From Xanthomonas sp. NCPPB 1128 (lineage in GTDB: Bacteria > Pseudomonadota > Gammaproteobacteria > Xanthomonadales > Xanthomonadaceae): a stretch of DNA of 64,000 nucleotides. Below, piece by piece: positions 20,172 through 29,917 of the stretch (position 1 is the first letter of the stretch; each line of letters begins with the position of its first letter). The position numbers and the translations under genes were made by a program. The notes below the pieces were generated by a model. It did not search any database, was not told where the DNA came from, and saw nothing but the letters and a program-made list of their open reading frames with translations. The stretch is from NCBI RefSeq assembly GCF_001043115.1, contig NZ_LFME01000027.1, positions 1-64,000 on the forward strand. Direction: 5' to 3'.

Positions 20172-20842
20172 AGCCGATGCGCGCCTTCTTCCTGCTCGCC
20201 GTGCCGGCCCTGCTGCTGACCGGCTGTTCGCTGCCCGGCGGCAGCAAGGAGCCGGTGACGATCTACGCGCCGGACGTGCGGGTGACCGCGGACCCGGCCT
20301 GGCCGACCGTGAGCTGGCAACTGGCGCTGACCAAGCCCAGCGCCGCGCGCGTGGTCGACAGTTCGCGCATCGCCGTGCGGCCGACGCCCGACGAACTGCA
20401 GGTGTACGGCGGCGTGAGCTGGGCGCAGCCGGCCACCGACATGCTCGAGGACATGCTGCTGCGCGCGTTCGAGGATTCCGGGCGCATCCCCGGCGTGGCC
20501 CGACTCGGCACCGGCATCCGCGCCGACTACAAGCTGCTGCTGGACCTGCGCCGTTTCGAATCGGACTACGCCGGGCGCGCGGTGCCGTCGGCCACCATCG
20601 AACTCAATGCCAAGCTGCTGTACAGCGCCGACCAGCGCGTGGTCGCCTCGCGCACCTTCCTGGTGACCCAGCCTGCCGCCGGCACCGCCGAATCGCAGGT
20701 GGTCGACGCCTTCGGCCAGGCCATGTCGCAACTCGGCCATGACGTGGTCGGCTGGACCCTGCAGCAGGGCCAGGCCGACGCCGCCACCGCGCTGGCGCCC
20801 AGCGTACCGCCGCCCGCCAGCCCGAAGCCGCCGCGACGCTGA
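20168..20842 (+). CDS. ABC-type transport auxiliary lipoprotein (PqiC/DUF330-like)
   Basis: Predicted outer-membrane lipoprotein of 224 residues. The lipobox is LLTGC with the lipidated Cys at residue 20. The mature part fits the ABC-transport auxiliary domain found with MCE systems (PqiC, YmbA), with TIYAPDVRV near the start. It probably connects the MCE tail to the outer membrane. No MlaC-type periplasmic carrier is encoded nearby, so this system resembles the Pqi design more than Mla. Confidence 0.8.
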   Translation: MKPMRAFFLLAVPALLLTGCSLPGGSKEPVTIYAPDVRVTADPAWPTVSWQLALTKPSAARVVDSSRIAVRPTPDELQVYGGVSWAQPATDMLEDMLLRAFEDSGRIPGVARLGTGIRADYKLLLDLRRFESDYAGRAVPSATIELNAKLLYSADQRVVASRTFLVTQPAAGTAESQVVDAFGQAMSQLGHDVVGWTLQQGQADAATALAPSVPPPASPKPPRR

Positions 20843-20845
20843 TGG

Positions 20846-21117
20846 CTCCCCTCTCCCACCGGGAGAGGGGTCGGGGGTGAGGGTGCGGTGGCCGCGGAGC
20901 CGTCTTCCCCAGACACGTCCCTAGCCATCCGCCCCTCATCCGCCCCTTCGGGGCACCTTCTCCCAAAGGGAGAAGGGATCACAGCTTCGCTCCCCTCTCC
21001 CATCGGGAGAGGGGTCGGGGGTGAGGGTACGGCGGCCACGGCGTCATCTCCAGACACAGCCCCAGCCACCCGACCCTCATCCGCCCCTGCGGGGTACCCT
21101 CTCCCGGAGGGAGAAGA
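20846..21117. repeat. Two direct copies of a composite CTCTCCC/GGGAGAGG repeat
   Basis: Copy 1 spans about 20846-20968 and copy 2 about 20990-21117. Each begins CTCCCCTCTCCCAYCGGGAG (a hairpin), continues GGTCGGGGGTGAGGGT, and closes with CTCATCCGCCCC and a TCTCCC/GGGAGA hairpin. Copy 2 runs into the alkB coding end. Such modules are scattered in many high-GC proteobacteria; here two sit in tandem. Confidence 0.8.
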
Positions 21118-21694
21118 GAGGCGCAATGCGGCGGAACGTCAGATTGATCCGCTCCCCCACCGGCCTGGCGGTGCGCGGCAGGGCGTGCCGGTACAGGCGC
21201 TGGGTGTCGCCCGCCATCAGCAGCAGTCCGCCGGAGGTCAGTTCCAGCGTCTGGCGCAGCGCCGGCTGCTGGCGATGGCGCAGCACGAAGCGACGCGTAG
21301 CGCCCAGGCTCAACGAGGCGATCACCGGCGCCGGCCCCAGTTCGCGCTCGTCGTCGCTGTGCCAGCCCATGGCGTCGCGGCCGTCGCGGTAGCGGTTGGC
21401 GAGCACGCTGTTGAACGCCACCCCGGTCTCGGCGGTCAGCCGCGCACGCAGCGGCAGCAGCGTCGCCGGCCACGGATGCGGCGCGAAGCGGGTACCGGAA
21501 TAGCGGTAGCTGGCGTCGGCGTCGCCGATCCAGCAGCTCAGCCGCGGCGAATCGACCAGCTTGCCGAACAGCCGGATCCGGTGCACTTCCCATGGCACCT
21601 CGTGCAGCAACTGCGCGCACAGCGCCGCCGCCGCGGTCGGGTCCAGCCATTCGGGATACCAGCGCAGATCGGCGCCGGGCAGGTCCAGTTCCAT
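21077..21694 (-). CDS. alkB: AlkB-type alpha-ketoglutarate-dependent dioxygenase
   Basis: Iron(II)/2-oxoglutarate enzyme, probably removing alkyl lesions from nucleic acid bases. It has 205 residues. Iron ligands are H112 and D114 (MGWHSDDERELG) and H170 (LYRHALPRT); the 2-oxoglutarate arginines are in RINLTFR (182-188). It is closer to the short AlkB/ALKBH2-3-like class than to E. coli AlkB. The last dozen residues (SLRERVPRRGG) are encoded by the composite repeat, so the stop codon has been replaced by one inside the repeat. Confidence 0.87.
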   Translation of the reverse strand: MELDLPGADLRWYPEWLDPTAAAALCAQLLHEVPWEVHRIRLFGKLVDSPRLSCWIGDADASYRYSGTRFAPHPWPATLLPLRARLTAETGVAFNSVLANRYRDGRDAMGWHSDDERELGPAPVIASLSLGATRRFVLRHRQQPALRQTLELTSGGLLLMAGDTQRLYRHALPRTARPVGERINLTFRRIAPLFSLRERVPRRGG

Positions 21695-21808
21695 CGCGCC
21701 ACGCTAGCATGCCGGCGGCCACCGTACGCCGGCGTGCGGAATTTGCCCCTTCACGCGCAAACCCTGAAAATGCAGGCAGCCAGAACGAGCCAAACGGGAG
21801 CGGAGCAG

Positions 21809-23452
21809 ATGACGGGAACCGAGGGCGGCGCCAACGCGCCGGAGCCAGTGGAGCGCGACGTCATGGAGTACGACGTGGTCACCGTCGGCGCGGGCCCGGC
21901 CGGGTTGGCGTTCGCGATCCGGCTCAAGCAGCTCAACCCCGACATCTCGGTCTGCGTGATCGAGAAGGCCAGCACCATCGGCGCGCACATCCTGTCCGGC
22001 GCGGTGATCGAACCGGCGCCGCTGGACGCGCTGCTGCCGGGCTGGCGCGACAACCCGCCGCCGATCTGCGTGCCGGCGGCCGAGGACGAGTTCTGGTACC
22101 TGAGCAAGGACGGCGGGCACAAGTTCCCGATGGTGCCGCCGGGCATGCGCAACCACGGCAACTTCATCGTCAGCCTCGGCGCGATGTGCGCCTGGCTGGC
22201 GCCGCAGGCCGAAGCACTGGGCGTGGAGATCTACCCCGGCTTCGCCGCCACCGAGACCTTGCACGCCGAGGACGGCACGGTGCTGGGCGTGCGCATCGGC
22301 GACATGGGCGTGGCCAAGGACGGATCGCACAAGCCCGGCTACACCGCCGGCATCGACATCCGCGCCAAGGTCACGGTGCTGGCCGAAGGCGCGCGCGGAC
22401 ACCTGACCAAGCGCCTGATCGCGCGCTTCGCACTCGACGCCGGCCACGATCCGCAGGCGTTCTCGATCGGCATCAAGGAGCTGTGGCAGCTGCCCGAAGG
22501 CCGCGTCAGCACCGGCAAGATCGTGCACACCCTGGGCTGGCCTGCCAACAGCAAGACCTATGGCGGCAGCTTCCTGTACCACCTGGAGAACAACCAGGTG
22601 GCGCTGGGCTACGTCAGCGGCCTGGACTACCACGACCCCGAGTACCGCCCCTGGGAGGCCTTCCAGCAGTGGAAGAACCACCCGATGATGAAGTCGCTGC
22701 TCGACGGCGGCACCATCCTCTCGGCCGGCGCGCGCGCCATCGCCAGCGGCGGCTGGCAGTCGCTGCCGAAGGTGGAGATGCCCGGCGCGCTGCTGATCGG
22801 CGACACCGCCGGCCTGCTCAACGTGCCCAAGATCAAGGGCACCCACCAGGCGATCCGCAGCGGCATGCTCGCCGCCGAACATCTCGCCGCCGGCGCCGCG
22901 CTCGACCCGGCCGGCTTCGACGCACGCCTGCGCGGCTCGGAGGTGATGGCCGAGCTGCGTCAGGTGCGCAACATCAAGCCCGGCTTCAAGAAGGGCCTGT
23001 GGTTCGGCCTGCTCAACGGCGCCTGGGAGACCCTGGTCAAGGGCGCCTCGCCGTGGACACTGAAGGTCGGCGCCGACTGGAAGAGCCTGGACCGGCTGGG
23101 CGAGCACGAGCAGCCCAAGCGCGACTACGTGCAGCGCGAGCTGGCCCCGCGCGACCGCCTGCAGGGCGTGTACTTCGCCGCCACCGAGCACGACGAGGAC
23201 CAGCCGGTGCACCTGCACGTGCTCGATCCGCAGATCTGCGTGACCCGCTGCACCGAGGAATACGGCAACCCCTGCACGCGCTTCTGCCCTGCGGCGGTGT
23301 ATGAGATCGTCGACGACGCGGCCGGCAAGCGCCTGCAGATCAACGCCGCCAACTGCGTGCACTGCAAGACCTGCGACATCAAGGATCCCTACGCGATCAT
23401 CGACTGGGTGACGCCGGAAGGCGGCTCCGGGCCGAACTACCAGAACCTGTGA
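21809..23452 (+). CDS. Electron transfer flavoprotein-ubiquinone oxidoreductase
   Basis: Membrane-associated FAD and [4Fe-4S] enzyme that passes electrons from ETF to ubiquinone. It has 547 residues. The FAD motif is VGAGPAGLAFAIRL (about 26-39). The C-terminal cluster cysteines are in CTRFCPAAVYE and NCVHCKTCDIKDP. Start at 21809 has GGAG a few bases upstream; ATGs at 21770 and 21863 are alternatives. Its partners etfB and etfA lie 10 kb away at 33611-35298. The next gene's GTG overlaps its TGA. Confidence 0.94.
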   Translation: MTGTEGGANAPEPVERDVMEYDVVTVGAGPAGLAFAIRLKQLNPDISVCVIEKASTIGAHILSGAVIEPAPLDALLPGWRDNPPPICVPAAEDEFWYLSKDGGHKFPMVPPGMRNHGNFIVSLGAMCAWLAPQAEALGVEIYPGFAATETLHAEDGTVLGVRIGDMGVAKDGSHKPGYTAGIDIRAKVTVLAEGARGHLTKRLIARFALDAGHDPQAFSIGIKELWQLPEGRVSTGKIVHTLGWPANSKTYGGSFLYHLENNQVALGYVSGLDYHDPEYRPWEAFQQWKNHPMMKSLLDGGTILSAGARAIASGGWQSLPKVEMPGALLIGDTAGLLNVPKIKGTHQAIRSGMLAAEHLAAGAALDPAGFDARLRGSEVMAELRQVRNIKPGFKKGLWFGLLNGAWETLVKGASPWTLKVGADWKSLDRLGEHEQPKRDYVQRELAPRDRLQGVYFAATEHDEDQPVHLHVLDPQICVTRCTEEYGNPCTRFCPAAVYEIVDDAAGKRLQINAANCVHCKTCDIKDPYAIIDWVTPEGGSGPNYQNL

Positions 23453-25515
23453 GCGCAGGCCTGCTCGCGCGCCTGAAGACCGCGCTGTACCTCACGCTGC
23501 GCGCGGGCTTCCGCGCCCTGCCGCTGGCGCCGGCGCAGCGCGACCGCCTGCGCGCGCGCTTCCTGGAGCGCCATGCGGATCTGGTGCCGCCGCCGCCGCG
23601 CGGCCGCGCCACCGACGGCTACCGCGAACGCCGGCCGCGCGCGCGCGCCGACGAACGCGCGATCGGTCATGTGTCCGCGCAGCAGGCGCCGTTGCCCACG
23701 CCGCTGCCGGCCACCGTGGTGGCGTTCTACCTGCCGCAGTTCCACCCGATCCCGGAGAACGACGCCTGGTGGGGCGCCGGCTTCACCGAATGGCGCAACG
23801 TCAGCCGCGCGCTGCCGCAGTTCGAGGGGCATGTGCAGCCGCGGCTGCCGGCGGACCTTGGCTTCTACGATCTGCGCAACCCGGACAGCATGCGCCAGCA
23901 GGTGGCGCTGGCGAAGCAGTACGGCGTCGGCGCGTTCTGCTTCTACTTCTACTGGTTCGGCGGCAAGACCTTGCTGGAGACGCCGCTGCGGCAGTGGCTG
24001 GACGATCCCACGCTGGAGCTGCCGTTCTGCCTGTGCTGGGCCAACGAGCAATGGTCGCGGCGCTGGGACGGCCGCGGCGACGATGTGCTGATGGCGCAGG
24101 CGCACAGCGCGCAGGACGATCTGGACTTCATCGCGCACGTCGCCGACTACCTGCGCGATGCGCGCTGCCTGCGCGTGGACGGCCGGCCGATGCTGCTGGT
24201 GTATCGCCCGCATCTGCTGCCGGATCCGCAGGCCACCGCCACGCGCTGGCGCGATTGGTGCCGGCAGCACGGCATCGGCGAACTGCACCTGGCCTACGTG
24301 CAGGGCTTCGAGCGGCCGGACCCGCGCGACATCGGTTTCGACGCAGCGGTCGAGTTCCCGCCGAACATGAGCAATCCGCGCTCGCTGGCCGCCGACCAGC
24401 AACTGCTCAATCCCGACTACAGCGGCGCCGTGCTGGATTGGCGCGCCCTGGCCGCGGAGATCGCCGCGCGCCCGCTGCCCGAGTACCTGCTGTATCCGGG
24501 CGTCAACCCGGGCTGGGACAACGAAGCGCGCCGTCCCGGCGCCGGCCGCGTCTATCTGCACGCCTCGCCGCGCGGTTACGAGGACTGGCTGCGGAGCACC
24601 ATCCACACCCGGCTGCAGGGCCGCCGCGCCGAACAGCGCCTGGTGTTCGTCAACGCCTGGAACGAGTGGGCCGAAGGCGCCGTGCTGGAACCGGATGCGC
24701 GGTTGGGGCACGCCTATCTCGACGCCACCCGCCGCGCGCTGGCGCCGTTGCCGGCACGCGACGCGACGCCGCACGCGATCATCCACGCGTGGTATCCGGA
24801 CGTGCTGCCCGAACTGCTGGCGCAGCTCGCCGCGAGCGCCCTGCCGTGGCGTCTGCTGGTCACCACCTCGCCCGACCAGGCCGATGCGGTGCGCACGCAC
24901 CTGCGTGCGTGCGCGTTGCCGTCCGAGGTGATGGTGCTGGAGAACCGCGGCCGCGACATCCTGCCGTTCCTGCACGCGGCCGAACGGCTGCTGCGCGACG
25001 GCGTGGACGTGGCGCTGAAGCTGCACACCAAGCGCAGCACCCATCTGCGCAACGGCGATGCCTGGCGCAACGAACTGCTGCAACGCTTGGCCGGCACCGA
25101 CCGCGCCGCGCGCGTGCTGCAGGCCTTCGCCGAGGATCCTGCACTCGGCCTGGTCGCGCCCGAAGGCCATCTGCTGCCGTTGGCCGACTTCTGGGGCGGC
25201 AACCGCGCCGCCGCCGACTATCTGCTGCGCCGGACAGGCTACAGCGACGCTCCCCTGGAGCAGGCGCAGTTCGTCTCGGGCAGCATGTTCTGGGCACGCT
25301 TGAACGCGCTGCGGCCGCTGCTGGACAGCGGCCTGTACCCGTCGGAGTTCGAGGCGGAGCAGGGTCAGCTCGACGCCACCCTGGCGCATGCGGTGGAACG
25401 GCTGGCGGCGCCGCTGGCAGAGCGCGTCGGCTATCGCGTCACCACCGTGGCCGACCTGCTCGGCCAGCCACTGCCGGCAGCCGCCGACTACGCCTACGCG
25501 CAGCGCAGCGCCTGA
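23449..25515 (+). CDS. GH99-like (WbsX) plus RgpF-like surface polysaccharide protein
   Basis: Two-domain protein of 688 residues. Residues about 85-430 match the WbsX/GH99-like domain common in O-antigen clusters (FYLPQFHPIPENDAWWGAGF, FCFYFYWFGGK, VNAWNEWAEGAVLEPD). Residues about 440-680 match RgpF rhamnan-synthesis proteins (NRGRDILPFL, LKLHTKRSTH). A role in building or modifying a rhamnose-containing polysaccharide is inferred. The GTG start overlaps the ETF-QO stop (GTGA), so translation looks coupled to an unrelated respiratory gene. It stands apart from the main LPS island. Confidence 0.8.
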   Translation: MSAGLLARLKTALYLTLRAGFRALPLAPAQRDRLRARFLERHADLVPPPPRGRATDGYRERRPRARADERAIGHVSAQQAPLPTPLPATVVAFYLPQFHPIPENDAWWGAGFTEWRNVSRALPQFEGHVQPRLPADLGFYDLRNPDSMRQQVALAKQYGVGAFCFYFYWFGGKTLLETPLRQWLDDPTLELPFCLCWANEQWSRRWDGRGDDVLMAQAHSAQDDLDFIAHVADYLRDARCLRVDGRPMLLVYRPHLLPDPQATATRWRDWCRQHGIGELHLAYVQGFERPDPRDIGFDAAVEFPPNMSNPRSLAADQQLLNPDYSGAVLDWRALAAEIAARPLPEYLLYPGVNPGWDNEARRPGAGRVYLHASPRGYEDWLRSTIHTRLQGRRAEQRLVFVNAWNEWAEGAVLEPDARLGHAYLDATRRALAPLPARDATPHAIIHAWYPDVLPELLAQLAASALPWRLLVTTSPDQADAVRTHLRACALPSEVMVLENRGRDILPFLHAAERLLRDGVDVALKLHTKRSTHLRNGDAWRNELLQRLAGTDRAARVLQAFAEDPALGLVAPEGHLLPLADFWGGNRAAADYLLRRTGYSDAPLEQAQFVSGSMFWARLNALRPLLDSGLYPSEFEAEQGQLDATLAHAVERLAAPLAERVGYRVTTVADLLGQPLPAAADYAYAQRSA

Positions 25516-25531
25516 GCGGCGCGGCGCGTCC

Positions 25532-26164
25532 TTATCCGCGCCGGAACGGCACGCCGGTCTTGGCGACCAGTTCGGCCTCGTCCACGCTCTCCGCGGTCTC
25601 GACCAATATCAGGCCGCTGTCGGTGACGTCGAACACCGCCAGGTCGGTGATGATGCGGTCGACCACGCCGACGCCGGTCAGCGGCAGGTCGCAGGCCGGC
25701 AGGATCTTGTGGCTGCCGTCCTTGGCCACGTGTTCCATCAGCACGACCACGCGCTTGACCCCGGCCACCAGGTCCATCGCGCCGCCCATACCCTTGACCA
25801 TCTTGCCCGGCACCATCCAGTTGGCCAGATCGCCCTTCTCGCTGACCTGCATCGCGCCGAGGATGGCCAGGTCGATATGCCCGCCGCGGATCATCGCGAA
25901 GGAATCGTGGCTGCCGAAGTAGCTGGCGCCGGCGCGGGCGGTGACGGTCTGCTTGCCGGCGTTGATCAGGTCGGCGTCGACCTCGTCCTCGCTGGGGAAC
26001 GGGCCGATGCCGAGCAGGCCGTTCTCCGACTGCAGCCACACGTCCACACCCTCGGGAATGTGGTTGGCGACCAGGGTCGGCAGGCCGATGCCGAGGTTCA
26101 CGTAGGCGCCGTCGGTGAGTTCGCGGGCGGCGCGCTGCGCCATGTCGTCGCGGGTCCAGGCCAT
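25532..26164 (-). CDS. scoB: 3-oxoacid CoA-transferase subunit B
   Basis: Beta subunit of a succinyl-CoA:3-oxoacid CoA-transferase, which moves CoA between succinyl-CoA and acetoacetate. It has 210 residues; the catalytic glutamate is in SENGLLG (E47). It begins 1 bp after the stop of the alpha subunit gene. In X. campestris the equivalent pair beside the LPS genes was named lpsI/lpsJ, although a direct LPS role is doubtful from the enzyme family. Confidence 0.92.
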   Translation of the reverse strand: MAWTRDDMAQRAARELTDGAYVNLGIGLPTLVANHIPEGVDVWLQSENGLLGIGPFPSEDEVDADLINAGKQTVTARAGASYFGSHDSFAMIRGGHIDLAILGAMQVSEKGDLANWMVPGKMVKGMGGAMDLVAGVKRVVVLMEHVAKDGSHKILPACDLPLTGVGVVDRIITDLAVFDVTDSGLILVETAESVDEAELVAKTGVPFRRG

Positions 26165-26165
26165 G

Positions 26166-26903
26166 TCAGGCGTCCTTCTGGCGCAGGGTGCGCTGTTCGA
26201 TGCGTTTTTCGGGATGCGGGTTGTGCACGATGCGGTCGACGTAGATGCCGGGCAGGTGCACCTGATCCGGATCCAGGCTGCCGGTCTCCACCACTTCCTC
26301 GACTTCGGCGATGCAGAGCTTGCCGGCCATCGCGCAGGCCGGGTTGAAGTTGCGCGCGGTCTTGCGGAACACCAGGTTGCCGGCGGTATCGGCCTTCCAT
26401 GCCTTGACCAGGGCCACGTCGGCGCGCAGCGCGGTCTCCAGCACGTAGTGCTTGCCGTCGAATTCGCGGATCTCCTTGCCCTCGGCCACCACCGTGCCGT
26501 AGCCGGTGGCGGTGAAGAACGCGGGGATGCCGGCGCCGCCGGCGCGCAGGCGCTCGGCCAGGGTGCCCTGCGGGTTGAATTCCAGTTCCAGTTCGCCGGC
26601 CAGATACTGGCGTTCGAACTCCTTGTTCTCGCCGACGTAGGACGAAATCATCTTGCGGATCTGCCGCGTCGCCAGCAGCTGGCCAAGGCCGAAGCCGTCG
26701 ACCCCGGCATTGTTGGAGATCACCGTGAGTCCGCTGACGCCGCTGTCGCGCAGGGCGGCGATCAAGGCCTCGGGGATGCCGCAAAGGCCGAACCCGCCGA
26801 CCGCCAGAATCTGTCCGTCCGCCACCACGTCGGCCAGCGCCGTGGCCGCATCCGGGAAAAGCTTGCCGCGCCGTCCGCCCGCAGGGGTAGAGGTGTCGCC
26901 CAT
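26166..26903 (-). CDS. scoA: 3-oxoacid CoA-transferase subunit A
   Basis: Alpha subunit of the CoA-transferase, 245 residues, with the oxyanion/CoA motif GGFGLCGIP and the conserved [18 protein letters not shown]. Start [10 protein letters not shown] has GGAG 10 bases upstream; a longer frame would run into the divergent xanA gene. It shares a 133-bp upstream region with xanA. Confidence 0.92.
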   Translation of the reverse strand: MGDTSTPAGGRRGKLFPDAATALADVVADGQILAVGGFGLCGIPEALIAALRDSGVSGLTVISNNAGVDGFGLGQLLATRQIRKMISSYVGENKEFERQYLAGELELEFNPQGTLAERLRAGGAGIPAFFTATGYGTVVAEGKEIREFDGKHYVLETALRADVALVKAWKADTAGNLVFRKTARNFNPACAMAGKLCIAEVEEVVETGSLDPDQVHLPGIYVDRIVHNPHPEKRIEQRTLRQKDA

Positions 26904-27036
26904 TCGCCAGCTCCGCGTTGGAATGTAGACAGCTAGTTTAGCCGCTCGGGGACTGCGACCCCCGCCGCACCGCCGCAACGACCGATTAAGCGCCGTAACG
27001 TTACACTCGGGTTTCCCCCAACTAGGACCCTCTTCC

Positions 27037-28383
27037 ATGTCGCTTCCCGCATTCAAGGCCTACGACATCCGCGGCCGCGTTCCCGACGAACTGAACGAGG
27101 ACTTGGCCCGCAGGATCGGCGTGGCGCTGGCGGGGCAATTGGGCAGCGGGCCGGTCGTCGTGGGCCACGACGTCCGCCTGGCCAGCCAGGGGCTGCAGGA
27201 CGCGCTGTCGGCCGGCCTGCGCGCCAGCGGCCGCGAGGTCATCGACATCGGCCTGTGCGGCACCGAGGAAGTGTATTTCCAGACCGACCACCTGCAGGCC
27301 GCCGGCGGCGTGATGGTGACTGCCAGCCACAACCCGATGGACTACAACGGCATGAAGCTGGTGCGCGAGAACGCGCGCCCGATCAGCTCCGACACCGGCC
27401 TGTTCGCGATCCGCGACACCGTCGCCGCCGATACCGCGCCAGCCGTTGAGCCGACCGCCGCCGAGCACCACCGCCCGGACAAGAGCGCCTACATCGAACA
27501 CCTGCTGAGCTATGTCGACCGCGCCACGCTCAAGCCGCTGAAGCTGGTGGTGAACGCCGGCAACGGCGGCGCCGGCGCCATCGTCGACCTGCTCGCGCCG
27601 CACCTGCCGTTCGAGTTCGTGCGCGTCTTCCACGAGCCGGACGGCCACTTCCCCAACGGCATCCCCAACCCGCTGCTGCCGGAGAACCGCGCCGCCACCG
27701 CCAACGCGGTCAAGCAGCACGGCGCCGACTTCGGCATCGCCTGGGACGGCGACTTCGACCGCTGCTTCTTCTTCGATGCCGACGGCCGCTTCATCGAGGG
27801 CTACTACCTGGTGGGCCTGCTGGCGCAGGCGATCCTGGCCAAGCAGCCGGGCGGCAAGGTCGTGCACGACCCGCGCCTGACCTGGAACACGATCGAGCAG
27901 GTCGAGGAAGCCGGCGGCATCCCGGTGCTGTGCAAGAGCGGCCATGCCTTCATCAAGGAGAAGATGCGCAGCGAGAACGCCGTGTACGGCGGCGAGATGA
28001 GCGCGCACCACTATTTCCGCGAATTCGCCTACGCCGACTCGGGCATGATCCCGTGGCTGCTGATCGCCGAGCTGGTGTCGCAGTCCGGCCGCTCGCTGGC
28101 CGACCTGGTCGAGGCACGCATGCAGAAGTTCCCGTGCAGCGGCGAGATCAACTTCAAGGTCGCCGACGCCAAGGCGGCGGTGGCGCGGGTGATGGAACAC
28201 TTCGCCGCGCATGCGCCGACGCTGGACTACACCGACGGCGTCAGCGCCGAATTCGCCGACTGGCGCTTCAACCTGCGCAGTTCCAACACCGAACCGCTGC
28301 TGCGCCTGAACGTGGAAACCCGCGGCGACGCAGCCCTGCTGGAACAGCGCACGCAGGAGATTTCCGAGCTGCTGCGCGACTGA
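27037..28383 (+). CDS. xanA: Phosphomannomutase/phosphoglucomutase XanA
   Basis: Cytosolic enzyme interconverting the 6- and 1-phosphates of mannose and glucose, feeding GDP-mannose, UDP-glucose and dTDP-rhamnose for xanthan and LPS. It has 448 residues. The phosphoserine is S97 in TASHNPMDYNG, magnesium is bound by DGDFDR (near residue 246), and the phosphate-binding loop is RSSNTEPLLRLN. A TACACT at 27002-27007 is a candidate -10 box. It is 44 bp upstream of xanB and probably co-transcribed. Confidence 0.95.
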   Translation: MSLPAFKAYDIRGRVPDELNEDLARRIGVALAGQLGSGPVVVGHDVRLASQGLQDALSAGLRASGREVIDIGLCGTEEVYFQTDHLQAAGGVMVTASHNPMDYNGMKLVRENARPISSDTGLFAIRDTVAADTAPAVEPTAAEHHRPDKSAYIEHLLSYVDRATLKPLKLVVNAGNGGAGAIVDLLAPHLPFEFVRVFHEPDGHFPNGIPNPLLPENRAATANAVKQHGADFGIAWDGDFDRCFFFDADGRFIEGYYLVGLLAQAILAKQPGGKVVHDPRLTWNTIEQVEEAGGIPVLCKSGHAFIKEKMRSENAVYGGEMSAHHYFREFAYADSGMIPWLLIAELVSQSGRSLADLVEARMQKFPCSGEINFKVADAKAAVARVMEHFAAHAPTLDYTDGVSAEFADWRFNLRSSNTEPLLRLNVETRGDAALLEQRTQEISELLRD

Positions 28384-28427
28384 TCCCACCACCCTCCCCC
28401 TAGACGCACTATGGAGTTCCCCCGCCC

Positions 28428-29831
28428 ATGAGCGACGTCCTTCCCATCATCCTGTCCGGCGGTTCCGGCACGCGCCTGTGGCCGTTGTCGCGCGAGTCGT
28501 ATCCCAAGCAGTTCCTGCCGCTGGTCGGCGAGCAGAGCATGCTGCAGGCCACCTGGCAGCGCGCGGCACCGGTTGCCGCGCACGCACCGATCGTGGTCGC
28601 CAACGAGGAGCACCGCTTCGTCGCGGCCGAGCAGTTGCAGCAGATCGGCGTGAAGCCGCATGCGATCCTGCTCGAACCCAAGGGCCGCAACACCGCGCCG
28701 GCGATCGCCGTGGCAGCGTTGGAGGCCTCGCGCGATGGCGCCGATCCGCTGTTGCTGGTCCTGCCCTCCGACCACGTGATCGGCGACGAAGCCGCCTTCC
28801 AGGCCGCGGTGCGCGTGGCTGCCGTCGCGGCCGAACAAGGCAAGCTGGTGACGTTCGGGATCAAGCCGACAGCGCCGGAAACCGGCTACGGCTACATCAA
28901 GGCCGCCGCCGGCGACGGCGCGCGCGCGGTCGAGCGCTTCGTCGAAAAACCCGACCTGGCGACCGCAAAGAACTACCTGGCCTCTGGCGAGTACTACTGG
29001 AACAGCGGCATGTTCCTGTTCCGCGCCTCGCGCTACCTGGAAGAACTGCGCAAGTTCCAGCCAGCCATCGCCGATGCCTGCACCACCGCATGGCAGGCCG
29101 CCAAGCGCGATGCCGACTTCACCCGTCTGGACAAGGACGCCTTCGCTGCCAGCCCCTCCGACTCCATCGACTACGCGGTGATGGAGAAGACCGCCGACGC
29201 GGTGGTGGTGCCACTGGACGCGAAGTGGAGCGACGTCGGCTCGTGGTCGGCGCTGCTGGACGTGTCGCCACAGGATGCCAACGGCAATGCGCACCACGGC
29301 GACGTGATCGAGATCGATTGCCGCAACACCTACGCCTACGGCTCGCGCCTGATCGCGATGGTGGGCCTGCAGGACGTGGTGGTGGTGGAGACCGACGATG
29401 CGGTACTGGTCGGCCATCGCGAACGCATCCAGGAAGTGAAGGACATCGTCGGCAGGATCAAGGCCGATGGCCGTTCCGAGGCGACCTGGCACCGCAAGGT
29501 GTACCGTCCGTGGGGTGCCTACGATTCGATCGACAACGGCCAGCGTTTCCAGGTCAAGCGCATCACCGTCAAGCCCGGCGCCACGCTGAGCCTGCAGATG
29601 CATCACCACCGGGCCGAGCACTGGATCGTGGTCAGCGGCACCGCCGAGGTCACCCGTGGCGACGAGGTGCTGCTGCTCACCGAGAACCAGAGCACCTACA
29701 TCCCACTCGGGGTGACGCATCGTTTGAAGAACCCCGGCAAGCTGCCGCTGGAGTTGATCGAAGTGCAGTCGGGCAGCTACCTGGGCGAGGACGACATCGT
29801 GCGCTTCGAGGATACCTACGGGCGTACCTGA
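28428..29831 (+). CDS. xanB: Mannose-1-P guanylyltransferase/mannose-6-P isomerase XanB
   Basis: Bifunctional enzyme of 467 residues making GDP-mannose. The N-terminal nucleotidyltransferase has [20 protein letters not shown] (residues 8-27) and FVEKPD. The C-terminal type II phosphomannose isomerase cupin has the metal site [15 protein letters not shown] (about 400-415). The product feeds xanthan and, in LPS, mannose-derived sugars. It has GGAG about 12 bases before the ATG and ends at a strong terminator. Confidence 0.95.
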   Translation: MSDVLPIILSGGSGTRLWPLSRESYPKQFLPLVGEQSMLQATWQRAAPVAAHAPIVVANEEHRFVAAEQLQQIGVKPHAILLEPKGRNTAPAIAVAALEASRDGADPLLLVLPSDHVIGDEAAFQAAVRVAAVAAEQGKLVTFGIKPTAPETGYGYIKAAAGDGARAVERFVEKPDLATAKNYLASGEYYWNSGMFLFRASRYLEELRKFQPAIADACTTAWQAAKRDADFTRLDKDAFAASPSDSIDYAVMEKTADAVVVPLDAKWSDVGSWSALLDVSPQDANGNAHHGDVIEIDCRNTYAYGSRLIAMVGLQDVVVVETDDAVLVGHRERIQEVKDIVGRIKADGRSEATWHRKVYRPWGAYDSIDNGQRFQVKRITVKPGATLSLQMHHHRAEHWIVVSGTAEVTRGDEVLLLTENQSTYIPLGVTHRLKNPGKLPLELIEVQSGSYLGEDDIVRFEDTYGRT

Positions 29832-29854
29832 GTCCGGCGCAGGCCGCAAACGCA

Positions 29855-29887
29855 AAGAGCCGGGCACTGCCCGGCTCTTTGTTTTTC
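29855..29887 (+). terminator. Intrinsic terminator of xanAB
   Basis: A 12-bp perfect stem (AAAGAGCCGGGC / GCCCGGCTCTTT) with a 3-base loop is followed by GTTTTT. It separates xanB from the converging rmlD. Confidence 0.9.
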
Positions 29888-29917
29888 GGCTGCGTGGTGT
29901 TCTGGCGGGATAACGGA

